Below are positions 16,441 through 23,292 of a stretch of 23,812 bases of DNA, piece after piece. Every line of letters begins with the position of its first letter. The stretch's first letter is position 1. Source of the DNA: Gemmatimonadota bacterium (GTDB lineage Bacteria > Latescibacterota > UBA2968 > UBA8231); assembly GCA_002712305.1 (NCBI GenBank), contig PATE01000142.1, positions 1 through 23,812 on the forward strand. Direction: 5' to 3'. A program made the position numbers and the translations under genes. The notes under the pieces were generated by a model, which made no database searches, was not told where the DNA came from, and worked only from the letters and a program-made list of their open reading frames with translations.

Positions 16441-17480
16441 CGAAACTCCGGTTCGTCACGTCCCCAGGCATTGTCACGGACGTTGACGCGTTCTTCGCAG
16501 CGGATCGCACCGCGCTCGGTCCGTTGACGAAACCAGTTTCGCTCGATGAGGGTTTCCTCTTCGGAGACACCGCGAATGACGATGGCGCAACGGCGGGTGG
16601 CCCAGAACGTGTTGTGGTGAATGTGCATCCAGCCACCGGCGACGTTCGTGCCATCCTTGCGATCACGCCCTCCGTGCATGTCGAAGCAGTGACTCAGCGT
16701 GCGTCCGAGTTCGACATTGTGTCGCGCTTCATATCCAGAACCCGATCGACCCGTGCCGGCGATGGAGTGCCGATTGGAGTTGAAGAGGTTGCCTTCGATA
16801 AGGGAGCCGGCGCGATCGTGGCTGACGCCGTATCCGAGGCCGTTGTACTGATTGTGGTGGATGAAGTTGTGCTGCACCCGATGGCCCTCACCCTTCATCA
16901 GATGCACAGCGGAGTGACTCCACCCGGCCAGTTCGCAATTGTCGACGCGTAGCTGATCGCTCTGGGTCTCGATGCCGACGGAGATCGGGAACTTGTAGTA
17001 GTAGTCATGTCCCCCGTGTCCCTCGTGGAAAGAGCGATCGTGGTGTTCGAGGCAGCGACGTGGATTGGGTCCCTGAATGCGCAGACCGGTAACGCGGGCA
17101 TCGGCGCCGCCGACTCGAATCAGCGGTCTTGTCGCAAAGGCGTCGGAGCGGATCAGCCCCCCGGAAGAGCCGTCTACGCCTCGATCACTGGCAAGGGTGA
17201 CGCCGCCAGGCACTTCGAGTACGAGTTGCTCGATGAATACGCGCTCGGTGCACTCGATGGTGGCGTCACCGTCGATGAACACCGTTTCTCCGGACCGGGC
17301 TGTCGACAACGCTTCGAGCAGTTCGTCGAGACGCGTAACGGGAGAGCCCGTGGCGCGTACGATGTCGGTGTAGCCAACTCCTCCTCCGAGGGGTCTGCCA
17401 CGGCGAGCCGAAGCACCGCATGCTTTTCTCCCCGATCCAGTGGATGGAGACTCGTGCAACGTAGGTCGGGCGTTAAACAT
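16437..17480 (-). CDS. Right-handed parallel beta-helix repeat protein
   Basis: A 347-residue protein whose middle and C-terminal parts are a series of short beta-helix coils with regularly spaced Asn/His ladders. Examples are LRVDNCELAGWSHSAVHL, HRVQHNFIHHNQYNGLGYG, SLIEGNLFNSNRHSI, MHIHHNTFWATRRC and TLIERNWFRQRTERGAI. The segment PLGGGVGYTDIV, followed by TRLDELLEALSTARSGETVF, resembles the start of polysaccharide-lyase-like or NosD-type parallel beta-helix proteins. Such proteins often act on uronic-acid polysaccharides, but no catalytic motif can be pinned down. The first 30 or so residues look odd and carry no signal peptide, so the real start may be downstream or an N-terminal part may be altered. 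The gene overlaps the start of the WD40 gene by 4 bases, which implies an operon. Confidence 0.75.
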   Translation of the reverse strand: MFNARPTLHESPSTGSGRKACGASARRGRPLGGGVGYTDIVRATGSPVTRLDELLEALSTARSGETVFIDGDATIECTERVFIEQLVLEVPGGVTLASDRGVDGSSGGLIRSDAFATRPLIRVGGADARVTGLRIQGPNPRRCLEHHDRSFHEGHGGHDYYYKFPISVGIETQSDQLRVDNCELAGWSHSAVHLMKGEGHRVQHNFIHHNQYNGLGYGVSHDRAGSLIEGNLFNSNRHSIAGTGRSGSGYEARHNVELGRTLSHCFDMHGGRDRKDGTNVAGGWMHIHHNTFWATRRCAIVIRGVSEEETLIERNWFRQRTERGAIRCEERVNVRDNAWGRDEPEFR

Positions 17481-17550
17481 GACGGACTCAGTGAAAGAGT
17501 AGGGGGGCAGGACGAACGGATCGACCTACAACGTGGCGCCCAGGGTAAAC

Positions 17551-18738
17551 TCAGCCCGACAGATGTGACAGTGGCTGGTCGTGCACCTCGACGAGAGAAT
17601 CGCCTTGGATTGATGCGATCTCCTGCTGAACGGCCTGTACACCGGCCACATCATCGTGGACTTCGATGGTCATCTCGATCACATGTGAAGCTTCTGGAGC
17701 CAGCGACAGGAGTCGCCCCTGATCCCGTTCGAAAGTCTTGGAGTTGGGGTGGTCGGTGCCGGGTTCGAGACCGGTGACATAACCGTCGCCGGTGGAGGCC
17801 GTGTTCTTCCATTGGCTGAAGCAAGGCATCTGCTTCGTGTTGTAGCGCACGACGACGCCGCGATCGCCTCCGGCATTGCGCAGCATGGACAGGGTGTTGC
17901 CGTCGCTGGTCGCAAGGGGCTCATACCAGTACACCTGCTCGATGAACCCATCGGTGGGGCCCAGATAGTCCGCGTAGGAACCGATCCCCTCGACGGCACG
18001 TGCATCTCGCGGCGCTACGAGTCGTGCAGGCATCTCCAGGCGTGAGCCTTCCTCGAGAAAGGGCGGACCGAAGTTACAGTGGTAGAGCAATTCGAACTCC
18101 GCGTTCACCGCTTTGAGATTGGTGACCGTGTCGACGATGGTGAAGGCATTGCTGCCACATACGGTGGAGATCTCGGTGTGTAGTTCGAAGCCCGGATAGA
18201 AGAGGGCTGCTTCCACGCAAATACCCGCGACGATGATTCTCGGTCGACCACCTCCTTCACTTTTCTCGATGCGGACCTCCACACGAGACGCAGGGGTGTT
18301 GGCGATGCGTCCGTGTAGGGTGAGTTCCACTTCGGAAGGCACACCATTGTTGTTGAGCACGACGTCCGTCCCCGGCGCGCCGTTGCTATCGAGACCGCAG
18401 CGCACGATGACCTCGTCGAAGCCGGTGAGCCAGCCGAGACCGCCGCGATCCTGCAGGTTGACGAATCCGGGATGCACGGGACCGGGCACCGGCGCCTGCC
18501 AACCCACGTCGAGATCATGATAACGGCCGCGCCAGATGCCCATGCCTCGTGTCGGCAAGATCGTGTACGAGAACTCGCCGTTGTCTACTTCGACGATGTC
18601 GACACCATCGCAGTATCCGCCACGTAGAGCGCGTTTGCGGATCGAGGCACCGGTGTGACCGATCTGGTCACCCGTCCATTCGGCCGCTTCGACCCAGACT
18701 CCCTGGTGAGTGTCGGTGAGCACAGTCGGTTCGGTCAT
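17551..18738 (-). CDS. DUF4432-family protein (aldose-1-epimerase-like)
   Basis: An intact 395-residue protein of the galactose-mutarotase-like fold, DUF4432 type. Characteristic segments are FSYTILPTRGMGIWRGRYHD and DVGWQAPVPGPVHPGFVN, then GGLGWLTGFDEVIVRCGLDS, LLYHCNFGPPFLEEGSRL and GLEPGTDHPNSK. The mutarotase fold implies binding of a sugar or sugar acid, and the conserved acidic and His residues probably catalyse anomer or epimer interconversion. The physiological substrate is unknown. GGAG a few bases before the ATG at 18738 supports the start. It precedes the beta-helix gene by about 70 bases and follows the small membrane protein by about 94 bases on the same strand, so all could form one minus-strand unit. 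Confidence 0.85.
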   Translation of the reverse strand: MTEPTVLTDTHQGVWVEAAEWTGDQIGHTGASIRKRALRGGYCDGVDIVEVDNGEFSYTILPTRGMGIWRGRYHDLDVGWQAPVPGPVHPGFVNLQDRGGLGWLTGFDEVIVRCGLDSNGAPGTDVVLNNNGVPSEVELTLHGRIANTPASRVEVRIEKSEGGGRPRIIVAGICVEAALFYPGFELHTEISTVCGSNAFTIVDTVTNLKAVNAEFELLYHCNFGPPFLEEGSRLEMPARLVAPRDARAVEGIGSYADYLGPTDGFIEQVYWYEPLATSDGNTLSMLRNAGGDRGVVVRYNTKQMPCFSQWKNTASTGDGYVTGLEPGTDHPNSKTFERDQGRLLSLAPEASHVIEMTIEVHDDVAGVQAVQQEIASIQGDSLVEVHDQPLSHLSG

Positions 18739-18832
18739 CAGAATCTCCGGTCAAGCAGTCGTTGTTTCATCGCTTTCATGTGAACACCCGGAGCCGAACC
18801 ACCCACGGGCGGGGGCTCACCACATGCCACGG

Positions 18833-19585
18833 TCAATTCGGGTCTGGCCAATGTCGCCACTGCCACATCGTAATCGGCACGAGCAATACAAAGAACACGG
18901 CCCAACCGAGCAACAGGCCGCCGCCGAGGCCAAACGCCTGCTGGGTGAGGTGGGTCGTCACCAAAAGGGGCAGCAGGGTGATCATGAGCATGGGCACGGT
19001 GCGGGACATCATCCAGAGGCTGTAGCGGGCTTCGTAGGAACCGACGACGCTGACGAGGGGGAACAGCGACGCGAAACCTCCCAGGTTCCCCTTGATCACG
19101 ACGAGGAGGGCGACCACGACGAGGATGATGGGCAGCTTGACGAAGACGGGCAGTGACGTTCGATGGGCGCGTTCGGCGCGGGACTTGGTGCCGAAAAACA
19201 CGCCGAGTCCAAAGAGGAACACGACCACGACGCTGATCCAGAAGGTGGTCTCGTCACGCGGAGTGATCTGGGCGGCGAAATAACCCAGCGCGATATAGAT
19301 CATCAGGCCCGTGGGGATGGCCATGACGATGGGCACGCCGACGCGGTCGTGCAGCAGCCGAATGGAATGGGAGTACACGAAAAGGATGACGAGAGCGAGC
19401 ACATTCGTCGCATCCACGTCGAGACCGAGAGACAGGGTGACGATGGTGAACGGAAAGGGCAGCGTCATCATCACCGACTTCGCCTTCGGAGAGGCGGCGT
19501 AGGCGAGGATCGCAGTCTGCAGTGAGACGACGATGACGAGGATCACGTCCCATCGATTCAGGGCGAGGCTGAAATCGAAGGTCAT
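18833..19585 (-). CDS. Multi-pass membrane protein of unknown function
   Basis: A 250-residue protein with about seven hydrophobic helices. The first is VILVIVVSLQTAILAYAA. Others are ATNVLALVILFVYSHSIRLL, VMAIPTGLMIYIALGYFAA, FWISVVVVFLFGLGVFFG, IILVVVALLVVIKG and two near the C-terminus. A loop of basic residues (GTKSRAERAHR) is probably cytoplasmic. No family is recognised; the layout is compatible with a permease or a membrane-anchored partner of another protein. It lies upstream of the DUF4432 gene on the minus strand with 94 bases between them. The start at 19585 faces the truncated enolase-superfamily gene. The overlapping plus-strand frame from 19533 is part of that remnant's open frame and does not argue against this gene. 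Confidence 0.7.
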   Translation of the reverse strand: MTFDFSLALNRWDVILVIVVSLQTAILAYAASPKAKSVMMTLPFPFTIVTLSLGLDVDATNVLALVILFVYSHSIRLLHDRVGVPIVMAIPTGLMIYIALGYFAAQITPRDETTFWISVVVVFLFGLGVFFGTKSRAERAHRTSLPVFVKLPIILVVVALLVVIKGNLGGFASLFPLVSVVGSYEARYSLWMMSRTVPMLMITLLPLLVTTHLTQQAFGLGGGLLLGWAVFFVLLVPITMWQWRHWPDPN

Positions 19586-19609
19586 CGTATCAGCTGTCGG
19601 TCAGATTCG

Positions 19610-20294
19610 GGCATCGCGGAAACATCGGCCCTGGCGCCGTGGGGTGCCACCTCGGGAGGATGTGGACGTGCTGCAGCAGATTCGCACCGCGGCGGGTCCA
19701 GGCACTCGGCTGATGCTCGATCTGGGGCGACCCACTCCACTCGACGAAGCGATCCAGGTCGCGCGCCTGATCGAGGGGTCCGGTGCGAACATCTTCTGGT
19801 GGGAAGAACCCCTGTGCAGCACGGACGATCTGGAGAATCTCGCCGAACTGCGGCAACGCAGCGACCTGGCCATCGCGGCGGGCGAACGGGAGATGACGGC
19901 CTTCGCCTGTTATGGGCTGATTCAGCGACGCGCCGTCGATCTGCTGCAACCGGATCTGACGTGGGTGGGTGGGCTCACCGAAGGACGGCGGATTGCCGAG
20001 GCAGCGCGGCTGGCGCGCTTGCCGTGGGTGCCGCACTGCTGGGGCACGGCGCTGCACTTTGCGGCGACGGTGCACTGGGTCGCGGCTTCGCCCGAGGGGT
20101 TGCTGTGCGAGTATCCCATCACACCACGAACGGCACAGACGCGCGAAACGAAGACGCCGAGTCCGATGATGACGGATCTGGTTCGTGAATCTGTGAAGAT
20201 CATCGACGGCAAGGCGATCGTGCCGACAGGACCTGGACTGGGTGTCGAGCTCGACGAAGATGCGCTGGCTCGATATGACCTGACGCACAGGTAG
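19610..20294 (+). pseudogene. Enolase-superfamily (mandelate racemase/muconate-lactonizing-like) gene, 5' truncated
   Basis: The frame from about 19640 to 20294 matches the barrel of mandelate-racemase-type enzymes. It shows REDVDVLQQIRTAAGPGTRL, MLDLGRPTPLDEA (first metal Asp), FWWEEPLCSTDD (second Glu), IAAGEREMTAF (third Glu), VDLLQPDLTWVGGLTEGRRI and LPWVPHCWGTALHFA with the catalytic-type His. The capping N-terminal domain and the first barrel strands are absent. The open frame begins at 19533, but its first 35 residues are unlike the family and overlap the divergent membrane-protein gene. Family members are usually 360-400 residues, so about 130-150 are missing. Enzymes of this kind dehydrate sugar acids. 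The amidohydrolase 13 bases downstream would fit a sugar-acid/lactone pathway, as in fuconate metabolism, but that pairing is inference. Confidence 0.75.
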
Positions 20295-20307
20295 GGCAGG
20301 GTTCTGC

Positions 20308-21069
20308 TTGATTATAGATACACACACCCACCTGTTTGCCGCCGATCTGGATCGGTATCCCACCGATCCGGCCACCTCATACCAGCCCGAAGTTTCGGGC
20401 TCGGTGGAGCTACTGCGGCAACAGATGGACGACTCCGGCGTCGATCGGGCGCTGACCATCTCGCCCTGGCCCTACCGCTGGAACATGGTTTACGTGCTCG
20501 ACATTCTGCCCGAGAATCGCCGTTGGCTCGCTGTGGCTGTGTTGGTGGACCCCTTTGACGCTGAAGGGCCAACTCAGCTGGAGCGGTATGTGAAAGACCA
20601 CGGCGTCTGCGGTCTGCGCATTCAGGGGCGGATCATAGAGATGGACCCGGTGGATCAACCCGCCACGACGCCCTTGTGGAAGAAAGCGGCCGATCTGGGG
20701 ATCACCCTTGACGTGAATGCGTCGCAGGATGAGTACGACGCCGTGGCGTGGCGTGGCGTGGCGTGGCGTGGCGTGGCGAGCACGCGAGTTTCCCGATCTG
20801 CGCATCGTCCTCGACCACTGCGGCTACGTGTCGCCGAATCTGTATCCACCCGAGCCGACGGTGGATGCTGTTGTTCGACTGGCGGACTTACCGAATGTGT
20901 ATACGAAGCTGTCGTTTCTCGGCGCCGCCATTGCTGGCGGTTTTCCCTGCGCAGATGTCCATTGGATGGTACGCAGGGTCGTCGATGCTTTTGGCGCCGA
21001 ACGCTGTGTGTTTGGCACGAACTCCCCCACGGCGCAGAAGCTTTGGACCTGGTCCTAACTAGTCGCTGA
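20308..21069 (+). pseudogene. Amidohydrolase (COG3618-type lactonase-like), frameshifted at a GTGGC repeat
   Basis: A TTG at 20308, preceded by AGGGCAGG, starts IIDTHTHLFAADLDRYPTD, a typical amidohydrolase metal-binding N-terminus (HTH). The frame continues through LRQQMDDSGVDRALTI, WLAVAVLVDPFDAEGPTQ and GLRIQGRIIEM to DEYDAVA. There it enters seven GTGGC units (20743-20777). After the repeat the family sequence resumes in another frame: REFPDLRIVLDHCGYVSP, then DLPNVYTKLSFLGAA and ERCVFGTNSP. A second shift at a run of five C (21024-21028) is needed to read HGAEALDLVLTSR to the TGA at 21067-21069. Related proteins (about 280-300 residues) hydrolyse sugar lactones or decarboxylate aromatic acids. 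The gene is out of frame as sequenced. The first lesion could be reversible repeat variation. The second is one missing base. Confidence 0.78.
20743..20777 (+). repeat. Pentanucleotide tandem repeat (GTGGC)x7 inside the amidohydrolase gene
   Basis: Seven perfect GTGGC units in a row. By frame arithmetic, 2, 5 or 8 units would join the upstream and downstream amidohydrolase frames, whereas the seven present do not. With two units the sequence would read DAVAWRAREFPD, which looks like the ancestral form. Confidence 0.95.
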
Positions 21070-21805
21070 CCGTGTTCTCGCGCTGCCCGATGTAGGGGGG
21101 CTCGAGAAAACGACTCTGCTGGTCCGTGAGGTCGGTGTATTTGCTCTTGTCGTAGTACCCACGAGACCAGGACGAGTGCCCGGGGCTGTACTTGTAGAGG
21201 ATGGCGCGTCGCTCGCCGTCAGCTTCCCAGGGCATCGTGCCGTGCACGAGTGCTTCCGTAAAGATGATGACGTCGCCCGCGCCGGCGGGGACGTTGCGCA
21301 CGTAGTGGGCGTCGCGCTCGTAGATACGGACTTCGCGCGGGATGTCGCCGATGAAGTTGCTCTTGTGAGAGCCGGGGATGCAGCCGAAGCCGCCTCTGCC
21401 CTCGGGTGATTCGGTGAGGTTGAAGGTGAACACCGTGAGTCCGTTGCGTAGCACGCCGTTGTGGTGGCGATACCAGTGGTCACCGGCACCGATCTGCGGG
21501 CTCGAGCCTCCGTGCAGACCGCCGGCGGCCGAGCCTTTGCGCATGAGGATGCAGTAGTCGTGGTCGAGGCGAACCTGGGGCCCGAGCAGTTCGAGTAGAT
21601 AGGGGATGAGTTTCGGATGGTCGATGAGTCGCTGGTAGGCAGGTCCCCATTGTGAGACGTTGGACGTGCGATACATCTCGTCTTCCCAACTGCCCGGTGG
21701 ATCGTCGCAGGGGGCGTTCAGTTCGGCGAGGTGATCGGCGTCGAGGACGTCTTTGACGACCAGGTAGCCTTCGAGGTCGAACTGGAATCTCTCTTCGGGC
21801 GTCAT
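21059..21805 (-). CDS. Phytanoyl-CoA dioxygenase (PhyH) family protein, HGG subtype
   Basis: A 248-residue protein starting MTPEERFQFDLEGYLVVKDV, a classic PhyH N-terminus. An AGGAG lies 8 bases before this ATG. The open frame extends to 21985, but the extra 60 residues are basic and unlike the family. Conserved features are GGLHGGSSPQ, GLTVFTFNLTESPEGRGGF, IPGSHKSNF and ALVHGTMPWEADGERRAILY with distal His188 and Arg199/200. The standard HxD iron motif is not obvious; the equivalent region carries His98-Gly-Gly. This HGG form is common in environmental PhyH-like proteins. The substrate is unknown, and 2-oxoglutarate dependence is assumed from the family only. Its end overlaps the end of the convergent amidohydrolase pseudogene. 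Confidence 0.85.
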   Translation of the reverse strand: MTPEERFQFDLEGYLVVKDVLDADHLAELNAPCDDPPGSWEDEMYRTSNVSQWGPAYQRLIDHPKLIPYLLELLGPQVRLDHDYCILMRKGSAAGGLHGGSSPQIGAGDHWYRHHNGVLRNGLTVFTFNLTESPEGRGGFGCIPGSHKSNFIGDIPREVRIYERDAHYVRNVPAGAGDVIIFTEALVHGTMPWEADGERRAILYKYSPGHSSWSRGYYDKSKYTDLTDQQSRFLEPPYIGQRENTVSD

Positions 21806-21813
21806 TCTCAAGG

Positions 21814-21818
21814 CTCCT
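21814..21818 (-). promoter_or_regulatory. Shine-Dalgarno deciding the second PhyH start
   Basis: AGGAG on the minus strand, 8 bases before the ATG at 21805. It selects this start over the ATG at 21985. Confidence 0.65.
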
Positions 21819-22155
21819 GCCTCAGGGTGTTGCGTGGAGGACGGCTCGGATTGTCGGGACAATTCTACGTGGGAAGGGCGACGAATTCGAGGGCAGAGGC
21901 CACTACAATGGCTGAAATCACGCCGGCGATGACGGAAATAACGCAGTTTTTCCGATTTTTGGCCCGCTCGCCACCAGAAAACCAATTGAAAACTTCAGAT
22001 ACGGTCCCAGACAGCCGATGGAGAAAATGGCGGTTGTCTGCATCGCAATTTCCTATACTCTGTCTGAGAGCACTCCTTCACCGGATGCCAACAGACACGG
22101 GGACCGGACCTTAGAGCATCAGTTTCTCGTGTGTCGCGCAGACCGGCACCGAACC

Positions 22156-22159
22156 GGAG
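22156..22159 (+). promoter_or_regulatory. Shine-Dalgarno of fliG
   Basis: GGAG seven bases before the ATG at 22167. It favours this start over the upstream in-frame codon at 22131. Confidence 0.6.
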
Positions 22160-22166
22160 TTTCACA

Positions 22167-23210
22167 ATGGCAGAGGTTGATCGCCAAGCGGATGGCGGCG
22201 CCGAAGGCGAAGAAGAGCCTGGAATACCGACAATGCAAAAGGTGGCGATTCTCTTCGTCGCTCTAGGCCAGGAGGCCTGTGGAGAGGTCATGAAGTTCCT
22301 CTCCGATCATGAGATCGAAGAGATCACCCAGGCGGTCGCCAACCTCAAGACCGTCAGCGTCGAGATGCAGGACGAGGTCCTGGAGGAGTTCGAGCATCAC
22401 CTGCTTGCTGGAGAGTGGGTGTCGCAAGGTGGTCTGGACTTCGCCCGTGGTGCTTTGGAGCGTGCGGTCGGCCCTCGCCGTGCGCAGGAGATCCTCGACA
22501 GGGTCTCCAGCACCGTCTCCTCCGGTTTCTACCTGCTCAAGAACGTGGCGCCTGAACAGGTGGCACCCTTCATCTCGCAGGAGCATCCGCAGACGATCGC
22601 CCTGATTCTGTCCCAGCTGGAGCCCGCTCAATCCTCCGGTATTCTCTCGCAGTTGCCCGAGCGTATGCAGGCGGATGTGGCGTATCGCGTCGCCACGATG
22701 GAAAACATCACACCCGCTGTCCTGAAAGAAATCGAAGACGCCCTCGAAGCGTCACTGCGTGACATCCTGGGTGGTAACCAGGACGTAGGTGGCCCGAAGG
22801 TCGTGGCAGACATTCTCAACCTCACCGGTTCCAGTGTCGAGAAGAACGTGCTCGACCAGATGGACGGTCAGGATCCGGAAGTGGCCGAAGCGGTGCGCAA
22901 CCTGATGTTCACCTTCGCCGACATCAACAAGCTCACCGATCGCGAGTTGCAGATTCTGCTGCGCGAGGTGGACCAGAAAGACCTGGTTATCGCGTTGAAG
23001 GCGGCCGAAGAGGAACTGAAGGACAAGATTCTCGGCAATATGTCAGAGCGTGTGCGCACATTTGTCACGGAGGAGATGGAGTTTCTTGGTCCCATGCGTT
23101 TGAGCGAGGTGGAAGAGGTGCAGCTGCGGATTGTGCAGCAGGTGCGTCAGCTCGAAGAGCAGGGCCAGATTACGATCGCGAGCGGGGACGCCGACGACTC
23201 CTTCGTCTAA
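22167..23210 (+). CDS. fliG: Flagellar motor switch protein FliG
   Basis: An intact 347-residue FliG. The N-terminal domain starts after a short acidic leader (PTMQKVAILFVALGQEACGE) and has the helix SDHEIEEITQAVANL. The middle domain carries the EHPQ motif (QEHPQTIALILSQLEPAQSS). The C-terminal torque domain has EMEFLGPMRLSEVEEVQ, with the charged residues that face the stator, and NMSERVRTFVTEE. The length is slightly above the usual 330-340. FliG links the FliF ring to FliM and transmits torque from the stators. The neighbours are a PhyH gene and a transposase relic rather than fliF, fliH or fliI, so it is not in a standard flagellar operon. A strong hairpin follows its stop. Confidence 0.96.
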   Translation: MAEVDRQADGGAEGEEEPGIPTMQKVAILFVALGQEACGEVMKFLSDHEIEEITQAVANLKTVSVEMQDEVLEEFEHHLLAGEWVSQGGLDFARGALERAVGPRRAQEILDRVSSTVSSGFYLLKNVAPEQVAPFISQEHPQTIALILSQLEPAQSSGILSQLPERMQADVAYRVATMENITPAVLKEIEDALEASLRDILGGNQDVGGPKVVADILNLTGSSVEKNVLDQMDGQDPEVAEAVRNLMFTFADINKLTDRELQILLREVDQKDLVIALKAAEEELKDKILGNMSERVRTFVTEEMEFLGPMRLSEVEEVQLRIVQQVRQLEEQGQITIASGDADDSFV

Positions 23211-23245
23211 GACCGTCGCTTTACGAAGCGCAGATCTCAAGAGGT

Positions 23246-23292
23246 GAATCGGCTCCGGGTGCCATGCGCATTCGGAGCCGATTCTGTTGTGA
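23246..23292 (+). terminator. Strong hairpin downstream of fliG
   Basis: GAATCGGCTCCG (23246-23257) pairs perfectly with CGGAGCCGATTC (23273-23284), a 12-bp stem with a 15-base loop. It is followed by the moderately T-rich TGTTGT. It lies 36 bases after the fliG stop and is a likely Rho-independent terminator, though the T-tract is weak. Confidence 0.65.

Larger units (their letters stand above)
21806..22166. other. 361-base divergent intergenic region between PhyH and fliG
   Basis: No gene seen. It must contain the promoters of both divergent genes. The part 21935-22060 is richer in A/T than its surroundings. For fliG a TATACT at 22054-22059 is a possible -10, but the best upstream -35-like TTGTCT (22034-22039) is only 14 bases away, so the promoter is uncertain. 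Shine-Dalgarno sites of both genes lie at the two ends. Confidence 0.5.

Noticed and set aside
20743-20777. CRISPR-like repeat
   Set aside because: The five-base units are directly tandem without spacers; it is a microsatellite.
22029-22045. Sigma-54-type promoter (TGGC ... GCA) upstream of fliG
   Set aside because: The spacing between the GG and GC elements is one base too short for the strict consensus.
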